Shown here in pieces: positions 33,827-43,350 of a DNA stretch of 64,000 nt. Numbering within the stretch: position 1 is the stretch's first letter; each line of letters begins with the position of its first letter. The position numbers and the translations under genes are program-made. The notes below the pieces were generated by a model. That model made no database searches, was not told where the DNA came from, and was given only the letters and a program-made list of their open reading frames with translations. The stretch lies in assembly GCA_016124445.1 (NCBI GenBank), contig WGNR01000012.1, positions 186,001-250,000 on the forward strand. The letters run 5' to 3'. The stretch is from a bacterium (lineage in GTDB: Bacteria > Planctomycetota > Planctomycetia > Pirellulales > Pirellulaceae).

Positions 33827-34785
33827 TTAAGGAATCGTGACAGGCCGACCGTCGTTCCGCGAAACGAGTAGCTCCATCACCGTATCAGGCGTGTTGTCCG
33901 TGTCGAACGGAACCGTTTCGGGAATGAATTGGACACTGCCGTCGCAGAAGAGGAATTGGCAGCCACCTGGATGCAAGCTGCTGTACGACGAGTTTTCGTA
34001 GGCATCGCCGCGAGCATAGTTGATCGCGCGAACCGTTCCACCCAGCACCGAGTAGAGCGTCAACGTGCTGATCGGCGAACCACCCTGGACAAGGCGACCC
34101 TGGACACCAAAGACGTTGCCAGCATAGTAGTTGGCCTTACCGGTACCATTCGTCTTGTTCATGCGCCAGCAACGTTCGCCGATAGCGATGGTATTGGAGG
34201 TTCCATCTTCGATGTCAGCGAAATTGCAATCACTGTTTTCCCAAAAGACGCCGTCCGCACCATAATTTGACCCTGGAATTCCATCCACTCGGCAAGCCAA
34301 ATCACTGGAGTCGGACCCGATGTAGTTGGAGGTGGCCGTTGCCTGGCCACCCAACTTGCGTTGATCGTTCAAGTCTGGGCCCGTGTCAGACGGACAGCGA
34401 AACATCGTCAAAGGAGTCTTCAAGACCTTCAACTCGTTAGTATTGGAAATCGCAGCAGCCATGTTCTGTTTTTGCGGCTGGAGGATCTCGTAGGCGTTTA
34501 CTTGCTCGACGAATGGCAGCAGAAATGCCCCCATCCCCACGTCGGATCGCCGTTACTTAAACCAGACGGGAACTTGTAACCCATCGGAAACTGGCCGTAG
34601 GTATCGTGGTGATTGTGAAGCCCCAGCCCAAGTTGTTTTAGATTGTTCGTGCATTGCATGCGTCGAGCTGCTTCGCGCGCCTGCTGAACTGCCGGCAACA
34701 GCAATGCGATCAAAACGCCAATGATCGCGATGACGACAAGAAGCTCGACCAGGGTAAACCCTGGACGACTAAGCCGTAATTTCAT
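33827..34785 (-). pseudogene. DUF1559 pilin-like gene split by a frameshift in a G-run
   Basis: The first frame starts at ATG 34785 (GGAG upstream) with [20 protein letters not shown], the DUF1559 pilin helix, and [23 protein letters not shown], then ends prematurely after GDPTWGWG. The second frame supplies [17 protein letters not shown] and continues to the C-terminal HPGGCQFLFCDGSVQFIPE at 33827. They join in the run of five C at 34528-34532 (five G on the coding strand); a sixth G would restore one frame of about 318 residues. A homopolymer slip is a common sequencing error, so the gene may be intact in the organism. Role as for other DUF1559 proteins. Confidence 0.9.
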
Positions 34786-35427
34786 GATGAACTCCGAATG
34801 GTTTAGAAAAGGGGATAGCAATACAGACCTACCCGAGCACTCAAATGGGGTATGGACGCGCACTGCCACTAGCTGCCGTCGAAACCTCAGCCGCGATCGG
34901 GGGAGAATGATCGCTAAGAGAAATGAGGAATCCTGAACAACTCAAATTGAAATAAGGAAAAGTGAGATAAGAAAAGCCAACGAAATTGCGAATGTCCGTC
35001 ATTTGAAAGGACGCAGGGATGATACCACTTTCAAGGATTCAATGATAGTTTTTATTTTGAGTTTTTCAAAAAACCTCAACGCCAGTATCACCGCCACGGA
35101 CCGGTTCACATTAACGTCAATGGATGCGAATTGGATCGTAGAGACAGGCAACTCCGCGAGTGTAGCAACGCCAGCACCTTACCAAAGGCGAGTTGGGACC
35201 TGCTCACCACGTCTTTGCGTCCCGACTTTCGAGCGAATTGGCGCACTTAAAAGCCTTCTGCGGCCCGATTTCTGCTACCACCAGCACGCATTTCGCAGTT
35301 AAGATGGAAAGTGAATGAGATGCTGCCTTCGCTCTAGTCAATGCGTGAAGCCCACCTCCCAGCATTTCAACCCACCAGATTCGCTTGTTAAGCATTGTCG
35401 CTTTAAGTTTCTCCAAGGATCCCATCT
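34786..35427. other. Long divergent intergenic region, no gene seen
   Basis: Separates the DUF1559 gene and the Tat-exported Gfo/Idh gene, so promoters for both are expected here. It is AT-richer at about 34920-35080, where T-runs and the imperfect hairpin around 35059-35083 (TTGAG...CTCAA) occur. I found no ORF with recognisable content. The right-hand part is unremarkable. Confidence 0.55.
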
Positions 35428-36801
35428 ATGTCGAAACCTCGCCATACTTCCCGTCGCCGATTCATGCAGGGCATGGCCGCTGCAGGTGCCGCTACGGTCA
35501 TTTTGCCGGCAGCCAATCGTGCCTTCGGCTTCAAGAACGCCAACGATCGCCCGACCTTTGCTTCGATCGGTCTACGAAATCAAGGCTGGACGATCACCTC
35601 CAAGACCATTCCCTACGCCGACTTCGTCGCCCTGGCCGATGTCGACGCAGGTATCCTGGAAGATACCGCCGGCAAAGTTAAGAGCAAGCAAGGCAAAAAG
35701 CCTGACACATACAAAGATTACCGCAAGGTACTCGATCGCGATGACATCGACGCCGTCATGATTGCCACCCCTGACCACTGGCATACCAAAGTCGCTGTCG
35801 AAGCGATGTACGCCGGCAAAGATGTCTACTGCGAAAAGCCACTGACGCTGACCATCGCCGAAGGTAAGTTGATCGAAAAGGTCGTCAAAGAAACTGGCCG
35901 AGTCTTCCAGGTCGGTACCATGCAACGAAGCGAATGCGGCAGCCGCTTCCTCGAAGCGGTCGCATTGATTCGCGACGGTCGTATCGGCGACGTCAAGAAA
36001 GTGACTTGCGGTATTGGCGGCATGACGGGATCGCCCGTGATTCCAGTCGCCGCAGTTCCTTCGGGACTCGATTACGACTTCTGGCTCGGCCCGGCTCCGA
36101 AGGTTGACTACCGGGCATTGCCTGAAATGCGTAAAGGCTACGGCGGCGGCGTTCCGCTTTACAGCAACTGCCATTACTCGTTCCGCAACTGGCACGAATA
36201 CTCCGGCGGCAAACTGACTGACTGGGGTGCTCACCACGTCGACATCGCTTGCTGGGGTCTCGGCGCTACCGAAACCGGTCCGAGCAAGATCGCTCCGCTC
36301 GAATACGAACTGGCTTGCGAATACAAGGATGGCTGGCCGGTCGTTGACGATCGCTACAATGTCGCCACCAAGTTCAAGATCCAGGCCGACATGCCTAACG
36401 GTGTCGAAATGATCATCACCGACGCCGGCGACAACGGCATTTTGTTCGAGGGCACCAAGGGCCGATTCTTTGTCAATCGCGGCAAGATCGTCGGTGCCCC
36501 GGTCGAAGCTTTGAAGGAAAACCCGCTGCCGGAAGGCGCCATCGAAGCTGTCTACGGCGGTCCGATTCCTGCCAACCACAGCGTCAATTTCATCCAATGC
36601 ATGGAGTCACGCAAGAATCCGATTTCGGATGTCTGGTCGCACAACCGCATGCTGGAAATCTGCCACCTTTCGAATATCTCCATGCGTTTGGGTCGGGAAC
36701 TTAATTGGGACCCAGCCAAACGTGAGATCGTTGGCGACGATCAGGCCAACTCGTTCCTGTCGCGAGAGAATCGCAAAGGCTTCGAGATCCAAATGAGCTA
36801 A
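35428..36801 (+). CDS. Tat-exported Gfo/Idh/MocA family oxidoreductase
   Basis: 457 residues. N-terminal twin-arginine signal SRRRFMQGMAAAGAATVIL ending near NRAFG, so the folded, cofactor-loaded protein is exported to the periplasm. The Rossmann part has a weak dinucleotide site (ASIGLRNQG) but a normal VALADVD, ATPDHWHTK and the family motif YCEKPLTLT. The His-rich KLTDWGAHHVDIACWGL follows. This is the planctomycete secreted oxidoreductase group (Gfo/Idh with DUF-like C-terminal WDPAKREIVGD). A strong bidirectional terminator follows. Natural substrate unknown. Confidence 0.93.
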   Translation: MSKPRHTSRRRFMQGMAAAGAATVILPAANRAFGFKNANDRPTFASIGLRNQGWTITSKTIPYADFVALADVDAGILEDTAGKVKSKQGKKPDTYKDYRKVLDRDDIDAVMIATPDHWHTKVAVEAMYAGKDVYCEKPLTLTIAEGKLIEKVVKETGRVFQVGTMQRSECGSRFLEAVALIRDGRIGDVKKVTCGIGGMTGSPVIPVAAVPSGLDYDFWLGPAPKVDYRALPEMRKGYGGGVPLYSNCHYSFRNWHEYSGGKLTDWGAHHVDIACWGLGATETGPSKIAPLEYELACEYKDGWPVVDDRYNVATKFKIQADMPNGVEMIITDAGDNGILFEGTKGRFFVNRGKIVGAPVEALKENPLPEGAIEAVYGGPIPANHSVNFIQCMESRKNPISDVWSHNRMLEICHLSNISMRLGRELNWDPAKREIVGDDQANSFLSRENRKGFEIQMS

Positions 36802-36833
36802 GCGATCGCGTCGCCCAGCGAAAAGTAGACAAC

Positions 36834-36863
36834 AAAAGCCACCGGCCAAAACCGGTGGCTTTT
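36834..36863. terminator. Bidirectional rho-independent terminator
   Basis: 12-bp stem AAAAGCCACCGG / CCGGTGGCTTTT, loop of six bases, T-run on the plus strand and a shorter one on the minus strand. Serves the oxidoreductase and the facing sulfatase. Confidence 0.85.
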
Positions 36864-36895
36864 TTCATGCTTGTTTATCTGCATCGGCCGGGGGC

Positions 36896-38395
36896 CTAAC
36901 CCTTGCTCTTATCGTTCCACCAGGTCTGCCACATCTGGCTCAGTTGCTTGACCTTCTCCGGTTGCTTCGAGGCCAGGTCGTCCAGTTCGGTCGGATCGTC
37001 GCTCAAGTGATACAGTTCCCAATCACCTTTGCCGTATTTCACCAGCTTCCAGTCGCCATCACGAATCGCTTGCGACTTGCCGAATTGCCAGTAGATCGGC
37101 CCTTGCCGCTCGCTTGGCTTTCCATGAATCGCATCGACGAGTGACAACCCGGGCAAATCACCTGGAACATCCGCTCCAGCCAACTCGAGCATCGTCGGCG
37201 TGAAGTCGATCAGGTGACCCGGGTGATCGGAGAACGAACCGGCTTTGATCTTGCCCGGGAACCAGGCAATCATCGGAGTGCGTGTTCCTCCTTCGTAATC
37301 GGTCGTCTTGTATTTGCGGTACGGGGTGTTGGAAGCATTCGCCCAGTTACGGCCTTGCGTTAAGTAGCTCGTCACTTCCCACGGCATCGAACCTTTCACC
37401 GTCGAGCGGTCGGCCGAATCCTCGCAGGCACCGTTGTCCGAAAGAAAGAAGATGACCGTGTTGTCCGCCTTGCCGATTTCTTTCAGCTTGCTCAGGATGC
37501 GTCCGATGTTTCGATCCATGCGATCGATCATCGCCGTGTAGGTTGCCATCCGCAAATCCCACCAGTCGCGATCATCTTCAGCGATCGAATCCCAGGCAGG
37601 CAGGCCAGGATCTCGGGGCGAAAGCTTCGCGTTTTCAGGCAATACGCCCAGCTTCTGCTGTTTGGCAAATCGCTGTTGGCGAAGTTCATCCCAGCCGATC
37701 GCTCCATACCTGCCGCGATACTTGGCAACATCTGCCTTGCTGGCATGCATTGGATAGTGCGGCGCGGTGTACGCGACGTACAACAGAAACGGCTTCGTTT
37801 CGTCTTTGTAGGTATCCAAGTATTCGATCGCGTTGTCGGTAAATGCGTCGGTCGTATAGAAGTCCTTCGATTCTGGAGTGAAGGGCAGAAACTTCTGATC
37901 ATCGATCGCCCAACGACGCACTCGCTTCTTGGCTGGCTCTGCTTCCCCTGGACGCGCATGGCCAGGGTTCCAGAAATTGCAGCAACCATCGGTCAAGCCA
38001 TAGTATCGATCGAATCCTCGTTCAAAAGGTGTTTGGCCAGCATGCCATTTGCCCACCATCAACGTACGATAGCCTGCCTCGCGCATCCGCTCGCCAAACG
38101 TTGGGGCAGCGTAGGTTACGCTCGGCGAAGCGCCGACATGATGCCACCATTTGCCGGTCAAAAGCGAGGCCCGCGTATGTTCGCACTTTGCATTGTTGTA
38201 GAAGGTGCGAAATCGCATTCCTTCGCCCGCCAACCGATCGATATTGGGTGTATCGACTTCGCCGCCATAGCAGCCCAAGTCAGAAAAGCCCATGTCATCG
38301 CACATGATCAAAATGATGTTGGGACGTTTTTCGTCGGCCGATAGCGACGTCGACATCAGAGCGAGGAAACAGGTTACGAGTAAGAAGGTTCGCAT
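36896..38395 (-). CDS. Secreted arylsulfatase with an unusual signature
   Basis: 499 residues from ATG 38395 (AAAGG eleven bases upstream); signal peptide to about LSADEK. Formylglycine-dependent S1 family sulfatase: RPNIILIMCDDMGFSDLGCYGG (Asp ligands), the segment NAKCEHTRASLLTGKWWHH around the cysteine to be converted, VGKWHAG, VAYTAPHYPMH, FFLSDNGACED and GGTRTPMIAWFPG are all in order. The core C-x-P-x-R reads C-E-H-T-R, so the proline is a histidine. Removes sulfate esters, probably from algal polysaccharide; the substrate cannot be read. Whether formylglycine forms at CEHTR is not certain. Confidence 0.92.
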   Translation of the reverse strand: MRTFLLVTCFLALMSTSLSADEKRPNIILIMCDDMGFSDLGCYGGEVDTPNIDRLAGEGMRFRTFYNNAKCEHTRASLLTGKWWHHVGASPSVTYAAPTFGERMREAGYRTLMVGKWHAGQTPFERGFDRYYGLTDGCCNFWNPGHARPGEAEPAKKRVRRWAIDDQKFLPFTPESKDFYTTDAFTDNAIEYLDTYKDETKPFLLYVAYTAPHYPMHASKADVAKYRGRYGAIGWDELRQQRFAKQQKLGVLPENAKLSPRDPGLPAWDSIAEDDRDWWDLRMATYTAMIDRMDRNIGRILSKLKEIGKADNTVIFFLSDNGACEDSADRSTVKGSMPWEVTSYLTQGRNWANASNTPYRKYKTTDYEGGTRTPMIAWFPGKIKAGSFSDHPGHLIDFTPTMLELAGADVPGDLPGLSLVDAIHGKPSERQGPIYWQFGKSQAIRDGDWKLVKYGKGDWELYHLSDDPTELDDLASKQPEKVKQLSQMWQTWWNDKSKG

Positions 38396-38532
38396 CGCAG
38401 CTGGCACCTTTTAATTGAAGAGCAGGGAGGGTGAGTCGTTAATCAACCAGGTCGATCAGTTCCGAATGAAGGGGAGCTTCATTCTCGCCTGATGACAGAT
38501 GAGATTCCAGCGGATAGGGAAACAACATAAAA

Positions 38533-38558
38533 GAGGGGAGACCAAACCGGCCTCCCTC
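38533..38558 (-). terminator. Possible terminator after the 38592 gene
   Basis: GAGGGAG pairs with CTCCCCTC with one bulged base, then TTTT on the minus strand, about 30 bases after the stop at 38592. Confidence 0.45.
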
Positions 38559-38591
38559 ACGTTGTCTTAAGAATCGAGGGGTGAAGCAACG

Positions 38592-39392
38592 CTACTGCTG
38601 CATATCGAAGATACTCTTCGCTTCACCTGGCTTCGCGGCCGGTTCGCGTCGAGTACGTCGGGCTCTGGGATCTTCAGGGGCGGGGAATTTTTCAGCGGCT
38701 TCAATTTCAATCAACCCCTTCAAAATGCCTGCACCTTGGTTGAAATAGGTGACCGATCCTTTGACCGTGTCTCCGATACGAATCAATCGCGGGTCTGGCA
38801 GATCGACGCTGATCTTCGCATCCTCAGCAACCTCGACGGTCACTTTGGCTCGACCGGCGGTGACACTCCATTTGCCATCTTTCGAGACGCCTGATAGCCG
38901 TCCAACCACGTTGTACTTGGCTGATTCCGCTGGGGCGGCAGACTCCTCACCTTCTGCACTGAAGCCTGCGGCAGCAGCCTCGGTCACGCCGAGTTGAATT
39001 GTGGGACCAGGAGCAAAAACGCTAACCTCTCCGATAGGCTCTTGTCCCATCCCTTTCTTATCGAGCGTGGCGTCAAACGTAACGAACATCCCCGGTTTGA
39101 CCCAACCTCTCTCCGCTTCGCCTTTGACGCTAATCTCGTCCGGCTTCGATTCGACTCGGATCACCCATTCTTCGTTCGCTTTCTCAGGCTTCACTTTGAT
39201 CAGTGGGGCTTGAGCGGCGGTCAAACGGCCAACCAGGTCCAGTTTCTTAGGCTTTTCCCCCGGCTTCCCCTGAAAATTAGGAATTCCTTGTTGGGGTTGG
39301 TTCGGATTCTGAGCCAACATAGGCCCTCCAAGCAGGAAAACCGTCAGCAAAACGAGAGCGGCCGCGCGGAGCGAAATCATGGGACGACTCAT
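38592..39392 (-). CDS. Secreted protein of unknown function
   Basis: 266 residues from ATG 39392 with AGGAT upstream. An N-terminal signal peptide (AAALVLLTVFLLGGPMLAQ) is followed by a Pro/Gln-rich linker and two similar domains about 80 residues long, each beginning near the words DLVGRLTAAQ / NVVGRLSGVS and containing alternating beta strands (WVIRVESKPDEISVKGE; WSVTAGRAKVTVEVAEDA). The C-terminal tail is Arg/Pro-rich. The repeated unit suggests an OB- or immunoglobulin-like beta sandwich. I do not recognise the family. It is divergent from panB. Confidence 0.75.
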   Translation of the reverse strand: MSRPMISLRAAALVLLTVFLLGGPMLAQNPNQPQQGIPNFQGKPGEKPKKLDLVGRLTAAQAPLIKVKPEKANEEWVIRVESKPDEISVKGEAERGWVKPGMFVTFDATLDKKGMGQEPIGEVSVFAPGPTIQLGVTEAAAAGFSAEGEESAAPAESAKYNVVGRLSGVSKDGKWSVTAGRAKVTVEVAEDAKISVDLPDPRLIRIGDTVKGSVTYFNQGAGILKGLIEIEAAEKFPAPEDPRARRTRREPAAKPGEAKSIFDMQQ

Positions 39393-39640
39393 AAGAATCC
39401 TGAATGGGTGTGAGGTAGGGACGGGCTGGGAAGGGTCGCTTGGCTCTAGAATAACGACTGAAAGCCCGTTTTTCCAACGAATTGGGCGATTGGCCCCATG
39501 ATAAGTACAAGTCCAGCAATCGCGTCCCGGGCCACCGATCCACCCGGCTGAAGACAACCGGCGGTTGCCCGTTTTGCTGACAAGGGCGAAAATGACTACT
39601 TAAGGCTTCGATCCCTGCAAGAAACATAAGGCCCCGACCG

Positions 39641-40450
39641 ATGTCTACGCCCCCACGAGGCAAGTCGCGACTGACCGTCCCGCAATTTGTCGCCCGTAAA
39701 GCTGAAGGCAAAAAGCTAACCGTGCTAACGGCTTACGACTACCCGATGGCCAGCCTGGTCGATCAGGCCGGGATTGATGCGATCTTGGTTGGTGACACCC
39801 TTTCGATGGTCGTCCAAGGTCATGATTCGACCATCCCGGTCACCCTGGACGAGATGATTTACCATGCTGAAATGGTTACCAGGGCCGTTCAAAACGCCCT
39901 GGTCATTGTCGACATGCCATTTCCTTCAAACCTTTTGGGGGTGCTCGAAGCAATTCGCAACGCCGGTCGAATCCTCAAAGAAACCGGTGCCCAGGCCGTT
40001 AAGCTCGAAGGGGGCGCTGATCAGGCTGAGGTAATCGCAGGTCTGGTCAACGCTGGTATTCCGGTGATGGCCCACATCGGCTTGCGTCCGCAGCTGGTCC
40101 ACCAGATGGGCGGATACAAGGTTCAGCGCGATCGAGAACGCCTGATCAAAGATGCCCAAGCCGCTGCCGAAGCTGGGGCATTCAGCATCGTGTTGGAATG
40201 CATCCCGCGCGACGACGCCGCCGAGATTACCAAGATGCTCGATATTCCCACGATCGGGATCGGCGCAGGGCCTTCGTGTGATGGTCAGGTTTTAGTCCTC
40301 AACGATATGCTCGGCCTGACCGAAGGACATGTCCCGAAGTTCGTCAAACAATACGCGAACATTCGCGAGACAATCACCACTGCCGTCAAGAAGTACTGCA
40401 ACGATGTTCAATCGGGCGAGTTTCCTGCTGCCGCCCATACGTTTCGTTAG
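39641..40450 (+). CDS. panB: 3-methyl-2-oxobutanoate hydroxymethyltransferase
   Basis: 269 residues. PanB adds a hydroxymethyl group from 5,10-methylene-tetrahydrofolate to 2-oxoisovalerate, making ketopantoate, the first committed step of pantothenate and CoA synthesis. Seen: LTAYDYPMASLVDQAGIDAILVGD, the substrate and metal site GDTLSMVVQGHDST, DMPF, EGG, AHIGLRPQ, LECIPRD and IGIGAGPSCDGQVLVLNDML. An AAGG lies eleven bases upstream. Next gene starts 50 bases downstream on the same strand. panC/panD are not in the window. Confidence 0.95.
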   Translation: MSTPPRGKSRLTVPQFVARKAEGKKLTVLTAYDYPMASLVDQAGIDAILVGDTLSMVVQGHDSTIPVTLDEMIYHAEMVTRAVQNALVIVDMPFPSNLLGVLEAIRNAGRILKETGAQAVKLEGGADQAEVIAGLVNAGIPVMAHIGLRPQLVHQMGGYKVQRDRERLIKDAQAAAEAGAFSIVLECIPRDDAAEITKMLDIPTIGIGAGPSCDGQVLVLNDMLGLTEGHVPKFVKQYANIRETITTAVKKYCNDVQSGEFPAAAHTFR

Positions 40451-40499
40451 TTCAGTGGTTTAGGCATTCCGTTTGCACGCCCAACCTCCGGAGCGACTC

Positions 40500-42557
40500 A
40501 TGACCAACCGACTTGCCAACCAGTCCAGCCCTTACCTTTTGCAGCACGCCAACAATCCGGTCGATTGGTATCCCTGGGGAAGCGAAGCGCTCGAGAAGTC
40601 GAAAGAGGAGCAAAAACCGATCTTCCTCTCGATCGGCTATTCGGCCTGTCACTGGTGCCATGTGATGGAGCACGAAAGCTTCGAGTCCCAGGCAATCGCC
40701 GACTACTTGAACGAGCACTTCGTCAGCATCAAAGTCGATCGAGAAGAACGGCCTGATCTCGATCAGATCTACATGAACGCCGTGCAACTGCTGACCGGGC
40801 ATGGCGGCTGGCCGATGTCGGTCTTCCTGACACCAGATTTGAAACCATTCTTCGGTGGCACCTATTGGCCGCCCACATCGGCTCGGGGAATGCCAGGCTT
40901 CGACCAGGTCCTGCGCGCGGTGATCGATGCCTGGGAAAACCGCCGCGAGATAGCCATCAAACAATCGCACATGCTGACCGAGCGTCTGCAAGAGATCGGC
41001 GCCGGCAGCAGCGAGGCGAAAGAGATCGCACCAGGCCGCATCGATCTGGCGATCAAGCAGATCGAACAATCATTCGACACCAAGAATGGCGGGTTCGGCT
41101 CGGCGCCCAAGTTTCCTCAGACCATGAATGTCGAGTTGCTGCTGCGATACGTGGCCGAAACCAAAGATAAATCGGTGCTGCCAATGGTTACGATCACGCT
41201 CGACAAAATGGCGATGGGCGGCATCTACGATCATCTAGGTGGCGGCTTCTCGCGCTATAGTGTCGACCGCTATTGGCTGGTCCCTCACTTTGAAAAGATG
41301 CTGTACGACAACGCCCTTTTGGTCAGCAACTACGTCGATGCGTTTCGTTTGACTGGCAATGCCGACTATGCCCGTGTGGTGAGAGAATCGTGCGATTACA
41401 TTCTGCGCGACATGACCGACGAGTCAGGCGGATTCCACAGTACCGAAGATGCCGACAGCGAAGGGGAAGAAGGGAAGTTTTACGTCTGGACACCGGAAGA
41501 AGTGCATGAAGTGCTGGGCGATCCGGTAATCGCCGATCGGTTCTGCGCGGTCTACGATATCACCGAGTCAGGCAACTTCGAGGGCAATAGCATCCCTTGG
41601 CTCAAGAAGCCGCTGGCCCAGTTCGCCCATGATCTAGAAACAAGCGTGGAAGAACTTCGTGAAGAGATGGCCAATTCCCGCCAGGTTTTGTTCAACGTGC
41701 GCGTCGACCGGGTTCGCCCCCACAAAGATGACAAAATCCTGACCAGTTGGAACGGGCTGATGATCGAAGCATTGGCTAAGGCCGGCGCAGCGCTCGACGA
41801 ACCCCGCTACCTGGAAGCCGCAACGCAGGCCGCGAGGTTTGTCCTGGAAAAGATGTGTGACGCCAACAATCGCCTGCTGCACAGCTACCGCCATGGCACC
41901 GCCAAGTTGTCCGCTTACCTGGACGATTACATGTACGTCGCTTCCGGGTTGTTCGCGTTGTACGAAGCGACTTTCGACCCGGCTTGGCTTCACCACTGCA
42001 AGGCGCTGGTCGATACCGCGACGGAGCACTTCTGGGACGACCAGGCGGGCGGATTCTTTTACACTGCCGACGATCACGAACAATTGATTGCCCGCAATAA
42101 GGACTTCTACGATCACAGTGTCCCAAGCGCCAACGGCATGGCCGCTCTGGTGCTGGCGAAGCTCGGAAAGCTGCTGGGCGACGCGGCCTACCTCGATCGG
42201 GCCGGGGAAACGATCGCCGCCGGTGCCGACATTCTGGAAAAGCATCCGATGGCAGCCGGACAATTACTTATTGCGCTACAGTTTCTCGAAACGCCGACGT
42301 CTGAAATGGTAATCGCTGCCGACAATCGTGAATCGGCACACGAAGTGCTGAAGAAGCTGAATACACGGTTCATGCCCAGTACCTTGGTAGCCCTGGCGAT
42401 TGCCAATGAAGAAGCGGACGAGCTTTTGGCTCCTCTGGTTGCTGGCAAGAGGCCGATCGATGGCCAAGCGGCGATCTACGTCTGTGAGAACTTCCAGTGC
42501 AACGCGCCGTTGACGGCCGACGCCTACCTGGCAACGTTGCCGGATTATGGAAACTGA
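40500..42557 (+). CDS. DUF255 thioredoxin-fold protein (YyaL/SPATA20-like)
   Basis: 685 residues from ATG 40500 with GGAG eight bases upstream. Residues 1-170 form a thioredoxin-like domain ([21 protein letters not shown], then [18 protein letters not shown] with CHWC in the active-site position). The remainder (about 180-680) is an (alpha/alpha)6-barrel-like domain containing [47 protein letters not shown], and [10 protein letters not shown]. This is the DUF255/YyaL group, broadly distributed from bacteria to human spermatogenesis-associated protein 20, of uncertain function. It follows panB by 50 bases. Confidence 0.92.
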   Translation: MTNRLANQSSPYLLQHANNPVDWYPWGSEALEKSKEEQKPIFLSIGYSACHWCHVMEHESFESQAIADYLNEHFVSIKVDREERPDLDQIYMNAVQLLTGHGGWPMSVFLTPDLKPFFGGTYWPPTSARGMPGFDQVLRAVIDAWENRREIAIKQSHMLTERLQEIGAGSSEAKEIAPGRIDLAIKQIEQSFDTKNGGFGSAPKFPQTMNVELLLRYVAETKDKSVLPMVTITLDKMAMGGIYDHLGGGFSRYSVDRYWLVPHFEKMLYDNALLVSNYVDAFRLTGNADYARVVRESCDYILRDMTDESGGFHSTEDADSEGEEGKFYVWTPEEVHEVLGDPVIADRFCAVYDITESGNFEGNSIPWLKKPLAQFAHDLETSVEELREEMANSRQVLFNVRVDRVRPHKDDKILTSWNGLMIEALAKAGAALDEPRYLEAATQAARFVLEKMCDANNRLLHSYRHGTAKLSAYLDDYMYVASGLFALYEATFDPAWLHHCKALVDTATEHFWDDQAGGFFYTADDHEQLIARNKDFYDHSVPSANGMAALVLAKLGKLLGDAAYLDRAGETIAAGADILEKHPMAAGQLLIALQFLETPTSEMVIAADNRESAHEVLKKLNTRFMPSTLVALAIANEEADELLAPLVAGKRPIDGQAAIYVCENFQCNAPLTADAYLATLPDYGN

Positions 42558-42682
42558 TCGACGCGTGTGGTTTAATGGGGGGAATTGCGGAACTGCTTGG
42601 CGATTCCGCTTAGTACCGACGCAAAACTAACCGAGGCACCATCGCCTCGCCCACGGTAACAACAACAACGGAGGACAAGAGA

Positions 42683-43258
42683 ATGAGACTACTAGGCTTG
42701 AGTTTGTTGATCGCAATTGCCTGTTTGGGATGCAAGCCGCCGGCAGAACCGGGAACCCCAACCACCCCTGGTTCCAGCAACCAAACAACTTCGGCCAAAC
42801 CAGCCGTTGAGCACGAAGAAACAGAAAAGCCTGCCGCCAAAGAGCACGTTGCTGAACATGCGGAAGAGCATGCCGCAGAAACTGGTGCCAAGCCGGAGAT
42901 GACCAAGCCGGAAGCAAGCAAGCCAGAGGTAGCGGCCCCGCCGAAGGAAACCCCTAAAGAGACGCCAGCCGAAGAAGCGAAAGAAGAAGAAAAGGAAGTC
43001 AACGTCGATCCGACAACCGCCGCTCAGCCAACTCCGGCTGATTCAGTAGAAGGCCTGCTGGATGCCAAGCCAGCCGAAGAACCGGCTGCCGAGGAACCCA
43101 AGGCTGAAGAGAAGGCTGAACCAGTTGAAGCGAAGGAAAAACCAGAGGCTGCCGAGGAAAAATCCGAAGCAGCGGAAGAGAAAGCTGAATCCGCCGAAGA
43201 AGAAAAGGCCGAGTCGCCTGAAGCCGAGAAGGCCGAAGAAAAAGCGGAAGCGGAGTAA
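42683..43258 (+). CDS. Acidic Ala/Glu/Lys-rich lipoprotein
   Basis: 191 residues with a very good ribosome site (GGAGG) and a lipoprotein signal peptide (LSLLIAIACLGC, lipid cysteine at residue 17). The rest is low complexity: Pro/Ala/Glu/Lys runs, first PTTPGSSNQTT, then imperfect repeats of the type EEKAEAAEEKSE. The last 70 residues would form one long charged helix or remain unfolded. No known domain. Likely a lipid-anchored spacer or envelope stabiliser; function unknown. A convergent terminator follows. Confidence 0.8.
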   Translation: MRLLGLSLLIAIACLGCKPPAEPGTPTTPGSSNQTTSAKPAVEHEETEKPAAKEHVAEHAEEHAAETGAKPEMTKPEASKPEVAAPPKETPKETPAEEAKEEEKEVNVDPTTAAQPTPADSVEGLLDAKPAEEPAAEEPKAEEKAEPVEAKEKPEAAEEKSEAAEEKAESAEEEKAESPEAEKAEEKAEAE

Positions 43259-43294
43259 GCGAACGCTTCAATCTGATCTTGGTAAAAAAACCAT

Positions 43295-43333
43295 AGAGCC
43301 TCGTTACTCCGCCTGGCGGGATGACGAGGCTCT
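43295..43333. terminator. Rho-independent terminator between convergent genes
   Basis: 10-bp stem AGAGCCTCGT / ACGAGGCTCT, loop of 19 bases containing GCCTGGCGGG, followed by TTCTATT on the plus strand. Confidence 0.6.
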
Positions 43334-43350
43334 TTCTATTGATGACTGAT

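Noticed and set aside
35003..35302. Open frames in the gap before the Tat-exported oxidoreductase
   Set aside because: Low coding character on both strands and no motif or ribosome site.
38407..38407. GTG at 38407 as the sulfatase start
   Set aside because: It lies inside the probable ribosome site AAAGGTG; the ATG 12 bases further in begins a cleaner signal peptide.
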